Positions 47,797 through 60,693 of a stretch of DNA of 64,000 bases are shown piece after piece. The translations under genes and the position numbers were made by a program. The notes beneath the pieces were generated by a model. It saw only the letters and a program-made list of their open reading frames with translations. It was not told the DNA's origin and made no database searches. Each line of letters starts with the position of its first letter. Position 1 is the stretch's first letter. Origin of the DNA: Blastomyces gilchristii SLH14081 (Eukaryota; Ascomycota; Eurotiomycetes; Onygenales; Ajellomycetaceae). The stretch spans positions 1,444,134-1,508,133 of the forward strand of contig NW_003101672.1 in the NCBI RefSeq assembly GCF_000003855.2, given 5' to 3'.

Positions 47797-50700
47797 GGGA
47801 TTGGTATGTATGTGATTTGTTTGGGGAATATTTGAATTTTGCTCAGTTTTTTGGCCTTGTTTATTGACATGGGCATGGCCTCATTTATTTATTTTTCCCC
47901 CAAGCTGTTCGCTTTTATGCTTATTCCCTTTTATTTTACGTAGTTATGCATGGATGTATGTACAATGGTGATGGACATGGAAACGGAAGCGGAAATGGGA
48001 AGGGCAGGACTGTTTTGATATGTACCTAGATGTGTACTCAGCGCAACTTGATATGAAAATGGAAACTGGAGTTTGTGTGAATAAAGTTATGGCTACTGGA
48101 GTTTTGTTCTGCTAGTCCCTCTTGCTGCTCTTGAAGGTCTGAGATTGTAATACTGGGCAATATGTCCAAACACGTGAACGTTTCCTTCCTTGTGCTGTGT
48201 TAAGTCAGTTTTTGGCCGATCGCTACAGTTAGGCAAATGCGAAACTGCTGTTGCACATGTATGTACTTAGGCAATTATCAATTTATGTGTGGAGCGTGTC
48301 ATCTGAGCTTCAAAAAGATTCCCTAATTTAACCTCCTCCTGTGCCAATCCACGGGGGAATAGCTAGCTGTACAAGAAATTTAGCGGCAGCATGTGTGTAT
48401 TTCTATCAGAGAGCGCGACAGAAAGGATCACTTTAGTTAGTTTAATAGGCTGCTATCTGGTCTCTTTGCCATTTTTTTTGTGAGATATTATTCACCGTTG
48501 ACGCGTCGCTTTCACATGCCAGGCTTCCACAACGTCGATTATCTGATAAGATATAGTACAGCATGGTCATTCAATGCTGTATTTACCCTTGTGTGGTCTT
48601 AGTGGCAATTTTCTAACGAAACCTATCCTCAACTTCCAACAAACTAACCAGCGCGGCCGGGGCGTTGAATGGTTGATGCGGGCCGTTTGTGGGCCTGTAC
48701 ATTATCATCTTATCAATTTAGGCCTTGTGCAAAGGCGGCCATCGAACACGGCCCGTTGTCAGCTCGGATTATTACTCATGACATTTAACCGCTCTGCTAA
48801 AATTTTGTCCTGGTGTTTATATTTCATGCCCATCAACTGTATTTAAGGTTATTTTGAGTTAGTGCGGGCCGCAAGTTTAAAATTGTGGCTTTTGGTTCGC
48901 TGGGATCTTCCGGAACTTAAAAATAATGGAAGGGCCCCGTGCTCTCTGCGCCTGTGGAGTCAAAGCACGGCGAACGGTTTAGTGATTCTGAGAACGATAG
49001 CTGCGGGTTACGCTGGGGATGAAGAAGTGAGCACCGCGAGTGGCTTTTCCGGCATTCAGCGCTGTGTTTCTGTCCACTGAGAAGAACTACCACTCACCAG
49101 GTTTCAGGTATGTTTAATTAAACAAAATACAGGTCTTATCAGGTTACTTGACAGCCCGGATATATCGGACATTGTAAGCACTCTTGGTTGCATGGCCTAT
49201 TTCCCGCTCAAGAAACTCGTCAGGGAAAGCAGAGGAATGTGTTTGATAGCAATGAGCATGGCGGCAGCCAAAGTTTTAAGAGGTGGCCTTTGAACATTTG
49301 GAAATTCGAGATTTAAATATAACTATTAGAAAGAAGTTGAAGGGATAATATAGGTCTGAATATATTTTACTACTCCATGTTTTGATTTGGAATATGGATA
49401 ATATCATCCTGACTTTCTTCTGCGTGAACCAAATCTCAATAAACCCCGCGGCTAGGGCGATTGGAATTTATCGTTAGTGTGCCGGCTTGGCACAAACCGA
49501 TCTCCAACAAAGTGGCGAACAAACCTCAGTTTGCCCTACCACTATAAATTTGACACAAGGTGACAAGCATGATAAATCCATGCGGTCCACGAAAAAGGGA
49601 AGAAGAGACAGGATAAACATCTTTAACCTGATACAGCGAGCGGGAGCTAGGGAGTATCTTCCTTTGGTATAGCCGTCAATGGAGGGTTGATATGACCGAT
49701 AATAAACAATATTGTATGAGTTTTGCTGACGAACAGTCATTAGATTGCCAAGGTATGCAGATAGAAATGTTCAAGGATCTAACGGGGGCATCTATGGGAA
49801 AGCTCGCCCACTGGCTGGATTCCAAACCGGGTATTCGTAATACAGGGAACAAGGGCTGTTGCACAAAAAGCTAGAACTGTATCAATACGGCATCATAACA
49901 TTCCGTTACATAGTTGCGAGATTCGTAGTTGATCCAATGTTAGAATTTCTCGGGGTCATTGTTTATGTTCAATGGCCATGAGTGGCGTTGGAATTTAATC
50001 ACCGTTTTGTAACAGAAATACTTCGAAGGGAATCTTGATGGCTTCAGTGGCCGGCCCTAAAATCAGTGTCAATAAATAATCAGATATATTCTATGGAACG
50101 CCGACTTGCGTCCCAAGGGCCCGAAAAATGGAGACATTAATCTCGTAAAAAGCGCGTATGTATGGCCGGCCATGCATATAACGCGGCTGACACGCTTATC
50201 TAGTGCAACTTTCAAGATTGTTGCTCTCGTATTGTCGTAACAAGAGGTAGTATCCCGTCTGCCAGAAGAAGTTATAATTGATGGTTGGATAGTTCCATGT
50301 ACCCTAATCCGGAAAGCTGTTACAGCGGCCCTTGATTTATAGAGTTAGTCCGTCCGTCCACTTTAACGTCGATTGGCTTCGGAAAAGCCCTAACGAACTA
50401 GGAGGGGGGGTTGAGAATAGTCGCGTGTTAGAAATGTCCTCGTTCCTGGAAAACAAAAAATCCACAGGTATTCCCGTCCCACGAAAGAAATAAATAGTAC
50501 TTCACATGGGGTTAAACAAATCAGCAGGAAGTTGCGCCCAAGCCTTGGAGGGTTACACTCGACTCATGAAATCATTAACCCCGTACTGGTTAATTTTACA
50601 ACGAATAAGCCGTACAGTCTGCAATTTATGTCCGTCTGAAGGAGGGTATGTTGTAATTAGGTCTAGAGGGGGAAATATCAGTTGTGATGTGTTAGTCAGT

Positions 50701-51574
50701 GAGTGGATAGAGTAACGGGACTCTGTTGGTGAAAGCAATAGCAAATGGCACCAGACCGGCTCCTCTCGGAATTCAACTGTTCGCACCACGTAGATAAGTG
50801 ATAAAGAAGCGGGGATGTTTTCTTTTCTTTTTTCTTTTCTTTGGGCGCCCAGCGTCTGCTAAGTTGATGAAGTTTGGGAAGCTTGAATTGGCTCGCTTTC
50901 GAATTGCTGACGACAATGTCGACTAAGGGGCGCAGAAATTTATCGCCCATTTCGATCCTCTGAAAGCTGATGATGTCTGGGTCCACAAGAACGTACAGCG
51001 TCAAACCAAACTCACCGCAAGAAAATAATCGATGTTCGCTGCGCCATTCACCATAGGCAGTTGCACACCAAGAGAATAAAAAAATGAAGGTAATCCGAAG
51101 CAAAGGATGAAAAGTGAAATGAAATATCAGAAAATTGAGAATTCCCCTATGCGCCCAATCCCGTCTACCAACCAATTACCAATTTGCGTAAACTGAAGAA
51201 ATAATAGATAGAAAAGAGTAATACCCACAAAGCCCAAGGCATTATTAAGAAACGGAAGGACTTGGGGAACCGTAAAACAAGTGTCACATAGAATTCAATT
51301 TGATAATCAAACATATTTTGGCATATGTATGCACCTAGTATATGCACCAATTCAATCCTTTCCAAGGACTGTAAGATAAGTCAGGGGATACTGGCGGATA
51401 AAAGGTTGCTCGACCGGATACATATCATCATGATACCCAGGCAAAGTGGCCATTTCGCTATCTTAGTGCCGCAGGACTGACTGGGTCCTGGACCCAGCTT
51501 TGCCAATTTGTATTTCGGCTAGAACTTAGTGTAGGTGCCGCGCTTTGTATACTCATCTGGGATGGACTGCGATC
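47797..51574. other. Gene-poor gap in the accessory stretch
   Basis: No gene I can support. A minus-strand open frame at 50696-51175 contains a coherent segment, LYVLVDPDIISFQRIEMGDK to LPKLHQLSRRW (about 50850-51000). It could be a 3' exon of the candidate gene at 51575-52464, but the joins are unresolved. Confidence 0.4.
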
Positions 51575-52464
51575 TTAAACCCCGATTTTCAAGGACGTTG
51601 AAAGGAGAACCCGTAATTGGAGATTAGGGGTGTTATGCGTTGGGGTGGAAGTCTTATCACTGAATCGATAAATAGAAGGTTTGCTCGTCGGGTTCCCAAT
51701 GTCAAACCTTGTAATAACCTTGTAGAAGAACATTTCAAAAATGGAGATGCGAAGTTGATGCAGAAGCCACTTATTTAGGTTGCTGATGGGATCATGAGCT
51801 TGCGTAGAGTCTGCTTCAGAAAACAAAGATAATCCTTGATTCTATTTCCCAACAGAGTGTTCTCAAGCTGCCCAGAAGCTGGCTCGAATGATAAGACTGG
51901 TACCGGAACCACCTGCGTCACACTGAAGGATACCATAGCAAACTCTGATACTCTGATCCTTGTATTCTTGGTGGACGGGTCCAGCATTTTCCTCCAGAGA
52001 GTTCAGTTATTTATCCGCTCATTCGTAAAGACCTCAAGTTGATCAAGGAAGCCTTCTGATTCATCACCCAACATTGGTTTAAAATTGCCTGTCGCTGCTT
52101 TCTCACTCGACAAGGCTTTTCGCTTTGATCGCATGTTTAGATGTTTCCAAAGCCAACAGATACTTCACTCCTACCGGAGATGTCGTCATCCAAATCATCT
52201 GAATACGTGCTAGTACCCTCTTCATTAGAGTGCTTCATGTATTGAAATGTCTTGCTTAGCTCTCTTTCTAGCTGATAATTTTGCACGATCAGGTCATCTT
52301 CAAGTCCACGATAGTTGTCTCCGGGAGCTGGATATTCGCCCCGTTCTTCCGATACTCGACCCAGCTTAGGGATTCCTTTATGGAATAGTGGATCCAATCT
52401 ATCTCGATCATAATTAGGTCCCTGGCGTTCGGGTTTGAGGTTTGAATAGGATATCGGTAGACAC
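51575..52464 (-). CDS. Candidate multi-exon gene, exon structure unresolved
   Basis: Several successive minus-strand blocks look coding and can be chained. The first, from a TTCCAG acceptor at 52465, reads N-L-K-P-E-R-Q-G-P-N-Y and then LIVQNYQLERELSKTFQYMKH (52137-52464). The next, RKALSSEKAATGNFKPMLGD and FLDQLE (about 52003-52134), connects in frame through a 41-nt GTATCT..AAAG intron with a CTAAAC branch site. The last, DPISNLNKWLLHQLRISIFE (about 51720-51815), follows. The composition is that of a soluble, charged protein with helical character. I do not know the family. Introns of 41 nt are shorter than others in this window, so decay of an old gene is also possible. The 5' end is not located. 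Confidence 0.3.
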
Positions 52465-53487
52465 TGGAATGAATGACTGTGCCTTTATTGAAGACAGCGT
52501 TCTCTTATTTCCGTCGCAAATGCTGGGGGTTTCACAAAACGGATGGTACATGTACTGTACATACATGCATCGCATCGGATCTGCGCCTATTTACACTTGT
52601 GCATTTGAGAAGCCATCTGGATTCCGAAAGGGTTGTGTTTGAACTGATTTGACAAGTAGAAGCATCGTCCAGATCGGATGAGCTACAAAAAATGCTTAAC
52701 AACTGCTTTTATATCAGGGAGGATGGGTTGAGACTTAGCCATGGAGAGCATATTTATTCATTCACCTTTTATCTGAGGCATTGAAGTGGACAGAGGGTAA
52801 TTCACACTTGGTACTTTAAATATTTCAGAACATTGACAATAAGTCTCGGCAGTCATGTCCATTACCCTGGGTGCATCTAAGCCCGCGAATCATGCCGCCT
52901 ATAGAAGATATATTATGTTGTAAGCGAAAAGGAAGCCCTCGAAGGGTAGTCCCATTATCATGGGTCCACAATAACGGGCAAACAAGACACTGTTGCTTTC
53001 TCTGAAACTTCGCATCCGTATTGTAAAGGAACGTTTTGCGGTAATCACTATACAGTATCAATACCCAGCCTTACCAACGTGGAAAAATAACATGACATAA
53101 CCCAGGGTCGCATTTTCAATACAATACCATGGTACCAATGGTGCTCTTCATTTGTTTGACTGAATATGGGGAGCAGAGTGCTGGTAACTGACCGCTAGGG
53201 ATACCATAATTGGTCTGATTGAGAGAGAGTGTGTGATACTGTCAGAATGTCATTTAGGGCATGTGCTGACTTGCCAAGCGAGATAAATTCATGTTGGCGC
53301 CCGGCAGGTATGCGTTTAGAAAGACAATTTCCTGTTGAAGTATTTTATGCGGGATTGCCGGACTGACCAGTTTTGCTCACCTATACAGGTTGAGAAAGAC
53401 ATCACGAACCTCTGGATAAGTGTCCTCTGGTTGAGGAGGTCGGGAGATTGACAACGAGTGGCCCAAAAGGGCTAAATCGGATATGGC

Positions 53488-53751
53488 ATGTGGCCATTTG
53501 CAGGACGAACTTCCCAGTCATCGGGTATATGTGCTTTGGAAATAGGTAGACATGCATTGGATATGCCGCTATTGTGCGTATCTATGGAGGAAAAAAAGCG
53601 TCAGGTTCGTTTAGCGTCCTGCATGATTCGCGAAAAGGCACCTCTCGATCAGCTGTTCAATATCTTTACACATCAGTTAGGCAAAGCCAACACAACTTGC
53701 ATCCCTGGCGCCACCTCCATTCTGAACAAAATTGCTGAGCCGCAAGGTTAG
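53488..53751 (+). other. Possible coding fragment upstream of the 53.8-kb gene
   Basis: An open frame whose second half, MPLLCVSMEEKKRQVRLASC and DQLFNIFTHQLGKANTTC, has protein-like composition. It ends at a GGTTAGC that could be a splice donor, but none of the acceptors before 53830 joins it in frame to the next gene, so it is left separate. Confidence 0.2.
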
Positions 53752-53793
53752 CTGGTTTATTTATGGTTCGCATTCTTCCTCCTCCTAAGCATT

Positions 53794-55058
53794 ATGGGTC
53801 GCAAGAGGGCATCCGGTGATTTTGTGCTCTTATGTGACCAAAGAACAAAGCATTTGATAGATATTTTTGCCTTCTTCCTGCATTTTTATCGTATTGTTGA
53901 CATCATAGCCGAACTTAGGAGCGGGCGCAAATCGGCCAAAAACATGTCTAGGTACGTCCTCGGATTTAGAATTATGGCCCGGTGGGGCAGACTGACAGAA
54001 GAACCCAGTCACAACCGACTCGCAGATTTTGAGGAAACGGACACCTCAGAATCTTTTGGCCGAGAACCGTGGGCATATAGTACAGAATATCGCCGAACAG
54101 GATGTGATCCACAGAATCAGCAGCCAGCCGCACAAGTTGAAAAGAGACCGGTTAGACAAGGAATAGCAGAACATTCACCTAAAGTTCCAAGAACCGTAGA
54201 GTATTGCTCCAAATCAAGTCCCTTCAAGCTAGACATATTAATGCACTACCATAAACATCTTTCTTCTTGGATTCATAATCCAGGGAAGGACGTCAAACGT
54301 TGAGTTGAGCTAATGAGAATATAGCACATCACGTAGCGTATATTCAGGTCAGCAGAACGACGAGAGGAGCCAATACCGTGATGTGGTAGACACCGCTCGG
54401 GAGTTGAATATATATGCCCTGGACCAACGAGAGGCCGGACCACGCGGCAGGGAAAACAGATTTAAAAAACAGCATAGATCGCAGAGCCCCAATACAGAGA
54501 TTCCACACAAGCGCACTCAGTATCATCTGTCATCGAAACGGGGGAATCCACCTCCACCGGTGGCCCAGGACTCATCAGACGGTAGCGGATATAATTCGCG
54601 AATCGGCAATCCTCAACTCGTTTACCGTTCAGGATACCCCGCCAATGTCGAAAACGATCATAGCTCACCGCCAGCTTTCGCAAGCCCACCTCACCAAAAT
54701 AGCAATCTTCTGGGTTATAGTAATATCCCAGCGGAGTTCGCACATCCGTCTCAGTCAAATGCGAGTCTACTAGCTCGGAGTGAGCAACACCATCCTCCAA
54801 TGAATCAAGGAGAGGCGTTACGCCCGCTGAGTGGAGCTTCAGCTTCTCGTCTGGTCCCTACAGAAAAAGGTGAGCGACAAATAGTTCCACGAATCCTGGG
54901 GTTGATGATGAGGCTGGAGTTTTGAGATACGCTAAACGGGATCCAAAGATTCAGAGCTTGGCCCCGCACGGAAGACCAGGACGAACGATGCTTCGCAGCA
55001 TTACACAAGTCTAGGTAATGTTGTCGAAGTGAAGCATAGTGAGAGAAACAGTGGCTAA
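53794..55058 (+). CDS. Candidate lineage-specific gene, disordered protein
   Basis: Three blocks join in frame: 53794-54298, 54348-54869 and 54949-55058. Intron 1 is 49 nt with a GAGCTAATG branch region and TTCAG acceptor; intron 2 is 79 nt with GTGAGC donor, GCTAAAC branch site and AAAG acceptor. In both cases the downstream frame is open well beyond what the separate frames show, which supports the splices. The product (about 378 residues) is hydrophilic, rich in Ser, Arg, Pro, Gln and Asn, with segments such as QQNDERSQYRDVVDTARELN and SPPHQNSNLLGYSNIP; no membrane segment after the N-terminus. The start is uncertain. The N-terminal about 50 residues are hydrophobic and may not be coding, and ATG at 53944 (MSRYVLGF) is an alternative. 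I do not recognise a family. Confidence 0.42.
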
Positions 55059-56360
55059 TGAGCCAAAGGCTATCATGTGAGGGAACGTCCGAGGTGATAC
55101 TACAAGGTTGGTGAGGTAGATTGTGACGAGGGGACTGTTGTTGGTGTTTGTAAGCATTTGTGAAATCACGTCTATATAGAGAACTTAGCTCAACATATCC
55201 ATAGTGCCATTCCTACAGCGCCGGGCGTGGAATCGACAGACGTCCATTGATACGAAAACACACGCCGTCATATACACACACGATGTTCTGTGCAATCGAA
55301 AACTGAGCGGGATGATTCAAGAAGATTTTTTATCGTTATACCGGAAGGGGTGATACGGTGCGCGAGACATTGCTGTTTGAATCCGGGGCACCGCAGTATA
55401 TACCTGAAACACCCAGTCTCCTCGTTTAAAGTGTTAACTCCTTCGGAATGGCGTTTAAATGTTTCATTGGGAAGGCCCTTCGTCATCCACAGGGATTTTA
55501 AGAGGAATAGGGCACCGGTCCATGAATGGATCCCCTTTTATTTTAACTATCCTTTTCCTTGCAGATTTATATGTTATGTCGGCCACATACGGTGCAAAAG
55601 CGGGATGCTAGAGGCCCGACAATGTGGGACAGCTCCTCGCTGAAAACATCCTTGATGTCCGCTCTTGTCTTTCCAATCTTAAAATTCCCATTCCTATTGC
55701 TTGGGGTTGTCTCATTGGTACGATTCCGATTCTGTTGAAAATTTCTGGACTGAAAATAATCCTTTGTTGTATTCATTTACCTGTAAACCTGCCGCCAGTC
55801 GAATTCGCGAGCATACACATCCGAGGGCTCAACTGTTTCAGCACGCCTTTACTCCAGATTCACCCATTCATGTCACCCTCGTTTTAAATCATTTCGCGTA
55901 TCTATTATCATGTATAAGGCATAGTTAGCAGCCGAACGCTTTAACATCAGATTGATAAACCTTAACTGGAGACGTTTCTCCCCTATTGTATACGGCCAAA
56001 GACTGAGGATTGGCGCCTAGATTTCGGGTAGCAAAGCCGACAAAGAAAATTATAGGCCCAAGTCTGCACCGCAACTGATATTAAAAGTTACTTTATGGGT
56101 GTTTTAACATAAAAGTCCAGATATGTCAAGAGTCACTATCCCGCGGGTCCCTTATGAAGACGATAAGGAGTTGAGCTGAGGTGTTTTGATTAGTGGGCCG
56201 GATTAACTAGGCGGCCCGACGCAGCGCCAAGCCCCGCGATGGAAAGTTTCAATGCATTTTTTCGCCCAGTATCAAGAGCTACCAAAAAAAAAAAAAACAC
56301 GCCTTCAAAACCCAACATCAAGAGTAAATCCGTACCAGAGCCGGAAGTTGGCTGCCAATC
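55059..56360. other. Gap upstream of DBP9
   Basis: Overlapping frames at 55290-55643 (117 aa) and 55624-55928 are not identified and disagree on frame and strand, so none is called. The DBP9 promoter should lie in the last about 300 bases, which include a 15-nt A run at 56284-56297. Confidence 0.45.
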
Positions 56361-58420
56361 ATGAAGCGGAAGCTAGACGCCAACAATGTCCCTTCACCGG
56401 AAGATAGTGCGGGGAAGAATAATACGGCCCATAGTTTCGAGAACTTGAACCTCGATCCCAGACTCCTCCAAGCCCTGACGCAACAGAAATTCACAAAACC
56501 AACGCTGATTCAGGCGGAGGCAATTCCACTAGCTTTAGATGGGAAAGATGTTTTAGGTATGCAATTATTAACCCCTCTTATCCCAAAAGTCTTCAGTTCT
56601 AACTTTCCCGCAGCTCGCGCAAAGACCGGATCTGGAAAAACAGCTGCTTACCTCCTGCCCATCTTGCAGTCGATTCTTCAGAAAAAGACGGTACGCTTCC
56701 TCACCGTGGTGCTGATATTAAGGCATGGGACTTACAATATAGTTAGAATGACCCTACACACAAGGCGATTTCAACTTTGATCCTAGTTCCAACGAGAGAA
56801 TTGGCGGAACAAGTTCACAAGACAGTTACCTCATTCTCTGCCTTTGCTGGCAAAGACATACGCTCCACAAATCTTACCCAAAAGGTTTCCGATGCCGTGC
56901 AACGCTCAATTCTTGCCGACCTCCCCGATATCGTCATCTCAACTCCCGCTCGGGCGGTTGTGAATATCAACAGCTCTGCGCTCACTCTTCAGCACCTAAC
57001 ACATCTAGTCATTGACGAGGCGGATCTCGTCCTCTCGTACGGTTATGAAGAAGACATGCAGAGTCTCGCCAACGCTGTACCCCGTGGTGTTCAGGCCTTT
57101 TTAATGAGTGCAACTTTTACGTCGGAAGTGGATGCGCTGAAAGGTTTATTCTGCAGGAACCCCGTTGTTTTGAAACTGGAAGAGAAGGAGGATGAAGGGG
57201 CTGGAATAAGCCAATTTGTTGTCAGGTAGGTTTCTGGTTGACACGGCTTTTATGCAGAAAGGCCATTTTTTAACATTTTCGTTAGGTGTGCGGAAGATGA
57301 GAAGTTCCTCTTGACGTATGTTATATTCAAATTACAACTTGTCAAGGGGAAATGTATCATATTCGTTGGTGACGTGGACCGTTGTTACCGATTGAAACTG
57401 TTTCTCGAACAGTTTGGTATCAGGAGCTGCGTGCTTAATTCCGAGTTACCTGTGAATTCGCGTATCCATGTGGTTCAAGAATTCAACAAGGGCGTGTACG
57501 ACATCATAATAGCGGCCGACGACCAGGAAGTTCTAGGAGAACTACCTAAAAAACCTAGGAAACCATCCCGGAAGTCAGATCAAAGCTCCAAGGATCCAGA
57601 GCAGGAGAATGATGACGGCAGTGGCGTCAAGACAACAAATAATTACCTCCAAGACTCCAGCGAAGACGAAACCAAAGCACGTCCAAGCAAGCGTCCCAAA
57701 AAATCCGCCAAGGAAAAGGACTACGGTATTTCCCGCGGCATTGACTTCCAAGACGTGGCCTGCGTTCTCAATTTCGACCTCCCCACCAACTCTAAATCCT
57801 ACACACATCGCATTGGCCGCACAGGTCGTGCAGGCAAGACAGGCATGGCCCTCTCCTTTGTCGTCCCATCGGACCAATTCGGCAAACACAAACCCACGAG
57901 CTTTTCTTCCGCCAAGCACGACGAGGCAGTGCTAGGCAAAATTATCAAGCGTCAGGGCAAGCTCGGTCGGGAGGTGAAACCTTATCACTTCGAAATGAAA
58001 CAGGTCGACGCATTCCGATACCGTATGTCCGACGCGCTCCGTGCTGTTACTCGTGTCGCCGTACAGGAAGCACGTGCGCGCGAGATCCGCCAGGAGCTTG
58101 TCAAAAGTGAGAAGCTGAAGCGCCATTTCGAGGAGAATCCCGAGGAGTTGAGGCAGTTGCGACATGATGGGGAGCTACGGGCAGCTCGTGTGCAGGCGCA
58201 TTTGAAACACGTACCTGATTACCTGATGCCGACGAAGGGGAAAGGGGGTCTTAGTAGCGGTCCAGCTGGCGACGTTGGGTTTGTTGGTTTTAGGAAGACG
58301 CATGAAAATCGAATTCGGAAGGCGAGGGAGAGGAATAGGGGTAGGGGCAGACCAGCGAAGGCTGGCAGGGGTGGGAAGAAAGTTGATCCTCTGAAGAGTT
58401 TCAATTCTGGTGGGAAGTAG
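56361..58420 (+). CDS. DBP9: ATP-dependent RNA helicase Dbp9
   Basis: Nucleolar DEAD-box helicase for 27S pre-rRNA processing and 60S ribosomal subunit assembly. Exons 56361-56556, 56614-56690, 56747-57225 and 57286-58420 give 628 residues. The Q-motif region is [19 protein letters not shown] (26-51). Motif I is AKTGSGKT (68-75), PTRELA (106-111), TPAR (157-160), DEAD (181-184), SAT (212-214) and [10 protein letters not shown] (425-434). The insert between the helicase-domain motifs (about 335-400), rich in Lys, Ser, Asp and Glu, is characteristic of Dbp9 and of its relative DDX56. The C-terminus is Gly/Arg/Lys-rich ([17 protein letters not shown]). Introns 1 to 3 are 57, 56 and 60 nt. It is convergent with the LRR-like gene. 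Confidence 0.96.
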
Positions 58421-58725
58421 TTATTGGATTTCTTATTCTTGTTTAATTGGTGCATCTGGGGATATTAGGCACATGCACGTTTATCTTGACATTTATCTCA
58501 CATGTGCAGGGGAGGGGGGCTTTATAGTTGAAAGACTATACGAAAACTGTATAGTAGCTGCAGTGGCCTGGCCGCAGTTTCTTGAGTGGTATACGAACAA
58601 AAATAGGAAAAAATTGCAAAAGTTTGATACAGAAATGCTCTACGAATATGTTGTGATTCAAATAACGGACCAAGTATGTGGACCCCGGGTTGTAGCTGCC
58701 CGCCACATCGCCCTTGTAGCATTCT
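58421..58725. other. Convergent gap between DBP9 and the LRR-like gene
   Basis: 305 bp of 3' flanking DNA shared by the two convergent genes. No gene seen. Confidence 0.6.
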
Positions 58726-60363
58726 TCACTTCACCACATCCCCACACACCCTTATCCTAAGCTCGTCTTCGCTCTCCAAGCCGAGAGAAACCTCCAACCA
58801 CCTCCCACCACCGTCCCTCCTAATCGTCTGCACCTGCTTCTTCACCTCAACCGCCCGCTCAATGAGGTTCCGGTATCCATCTCTCTCCCGGATCAGCGCC
58901 TTCTTGTCCTCAATTCCAGCAGCTCCAAGCGATGATGAGTCATAACGCCCACTCTCAATCTCCCTCAGCAGGGTTTTATCCCTTTCGTGGATGAGATACG
59001 AGTCTTCGACATCAGACACATCGGGAAACCACCCAGGCCCAAGACCCAACCATTCAAGGTTCCTCCAAGCTCCATTCCACTCCGGCCCGGCCGCGGCATG
59101 GAAATTTCCTTCCAAATCGATCCCATTCCAGCTCAGAGCTGGGAGCCAGTCACTGCAGCCTTCTAGGTCCAGCCATTTGAGACAATAAGTTGTTTTGGAA
59201 AGTCTGCGTAAGATTCCAGCGGCCTCGACCCAGTTGTTTTCGAATGCGGAGTATATATCTGTCCCGCCGTAGGGCAGGGAGAGGGAGCTGAGTTTCGGAT
59301 GCTTCATGCTCGCTGTGAGGGAGTTTGGGGTTACGGTTGGGGTTGGCCAGTGGGCGAGAGACAAATGGGTTATCGTAGAAAGGTGTGGGAGGAGGTTTAA
59401 AAGGGAGTGCCAGCTGGCTTCGCGGGGGATGGGGTTGGCGAGGGATAGGAATTTGAGGTTGGAAAACCGCTGTTGGAGTGGTTGGGTTGGAGCTAGAGGA
59501 ATAGCGGCCGAAGAGAATTCTCTGTCCGTTTCTTCTTCCCAGGACGGGAGGGTCGAGCCCTCAATTTTTTTCCCGTGGGAGTGTGATTCGGCCCTATCCA
59601 CCCCCTTGATTTCTCGCGCCAGGTGTTTGAAAGTCATCCAGCGGCCCAGGCAGGAGGCTAGATCCAGACGAGTAATATCTGAGTAAGTTTCGGTGATACC
59701 ATCGTCTGAACTGTCCAGGAACAAGGGTTTTAACCCTTGCATCCCCACCTCCATCGAGGCATGGTCTGTAAATGTAGAGATATAACTCAGAAGCAGCTGC
59801 TTCGTTGGGCTGGGAAGTTCAGATAAAAAGACGCCATCGTACAGAAGATGCGAGTCCCAGTTGACTGCCATGGACTTCAAAACCATATGCTGCAAGCTAC
59901 CCTTAGCTGGGAATTGTATGCCCGGTAAACGCTCTAGCCGAACATTTCTCTCCTGCGCATCATCGCGAGTAAATCTGCGTCTTCTCTCAGAATCCGGTCC
60001 ATTATCATTTGGTGCTAGCCAACTCAAAGGTGCAGCGGGGCCAGGCGTTCTCCGAACCCCCCGCTCGCCGACAACACGGGTGCTAGGACGCGGACGCGGG
60101 GGAGGGGTTTCGGGCAGGCCTAGTAGATTCCTTATCGAGGGATGAACTGATCTGGGCGCCACCCGCGACAGACTCGCATTGACCTCATCACGTCTCGACA
60201 CTTGTGTACGACGGAGGTGATGGATGAGGTCATTTACCGACCGCCCATCTCTAGTCGCCGATCCACTACTACTCTGATTCTTTGAACCCGTAAACGAGGT
60301 CAGGGATGGATGGACGGTAGAACTCGGCTTGGGGCTCGTTGGTTTATGGTGTTTCTTGGGCAT
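58726..60363 (-). CDS. Leucine-rich-repeat-like fungal protein, unknown function
   Basis: A single exon of 545 residues beginning MPKKHHKPTSPKPSS. The N-terminal about 165 residues are disordered, Ser/Arg/Pro-rich (PETPPPRPRPSTR). From about 180 the protein becomes globular. Between about 330 and 460 come leucine-rich segments of LRR type: LKFLSLANP, ITHLSLAHWP, LSSLSLPYGG, LKWLDLEGC and LEWLGLGPG. A charged helical C-terminus (LIRERDGYRNLIERAVEVKKQ) ends in WLEVSLGLE..RIRVCGDVVK. No F-box, signal peptide or membrane segment is evident. LRR proteins of this form usually serve as binding surfaces; no partner can be named. The frame is open upstream to 60468, but the first ATG is at 60363. It lies 330 bp downstream of tafazzin on the same strand. 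Confidence 0.85.
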   Translation of the reverse strand: MPKKHHKPTSPKPSSTVHPSLTSFTGSKNQSSSGSATRDGRSVNDLIHHLRRTQVSRRDEVNASLSRVAPRSVHPSIRNLLGLPETPPPRPRPSTRVVGERGVRRTPGPAAPLSWLAPNDNGPDSERRRRFTRDDAQERNVRLERLPGIQFPAKGSLQHMVLKSMAVNWDSHLLYDGVFLSELPSPTKQLLLSYISTFTDHASMEVGMQGLKPLFLDSSDDGITETYSDITRLDLASCLGRWMTFKHLAREIKGVDRAESHSHGKKIEGSTLPSWEEETDREFSSAAIPLAPTQPLQQRFSNLKFLSLANPIPREASWHSLLNLLPHLSTITHLSLAHWPTPTVTPNSLTASMKHPKLSSLSLPYGGTDIYSAFENNWVEAAGILRRLSKTTYCLKWLDLEGCSDWLPALSWNGIDLEGNFHAAAGPEWNGAWRNLEWLGLGPGWFPDVSDVEDSYLIHERDKTLLREIESGRYDSSSLGAAGIEDKKALIRERDGYRNLIERAVEVKKQVQTIRRDGGGRWLEVSLGLESEDELRIRVCGDVVK

Positions 60364-60693
60364 AAGCGGCTGTTGGCTGCACTGGCGGGCGTTTGTGATG
60401 GATGCAAAGGAGTGTGGTGGGGTGGACAGGAGAGAAATCAAAATCCCGCAGAACGCCACAGACAACAAGGCAACGCTAAGATTAACTATATCGATGACAA
60501 ACGCCCACTAAAAAATAATGATGAAGATGTCGTAATCAGATATTATTGGCTTGATAATAGAACGAAGGATGGATGGCGTTGGCTGTCCTCTTTGCGGGAG
60601 CAACATGATCCAGGGTATGATTATAGGTAAATTGTTGACAATGAGGTCTAAGGGTATGGTTACAGCAATATCAAAACATAGTATACACAAATC
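60364..60693. other. Short gap between tafazzin and the LRR-like gene
   Basis: 330 bp that must hold the tafazzin 3' end and the LRR-like gene promoter. AT-rich at 60480-60560; no gene. Confidence 0.55.

Noticed and set aside
53952..53990. 39-nt GTACGT..GGGGCAG segment that could be an intron
   Set aside because: It is a multiple of three, so both readings stay in frame, and 39 nt is shorter than the convincing introns here; left inside the exon.
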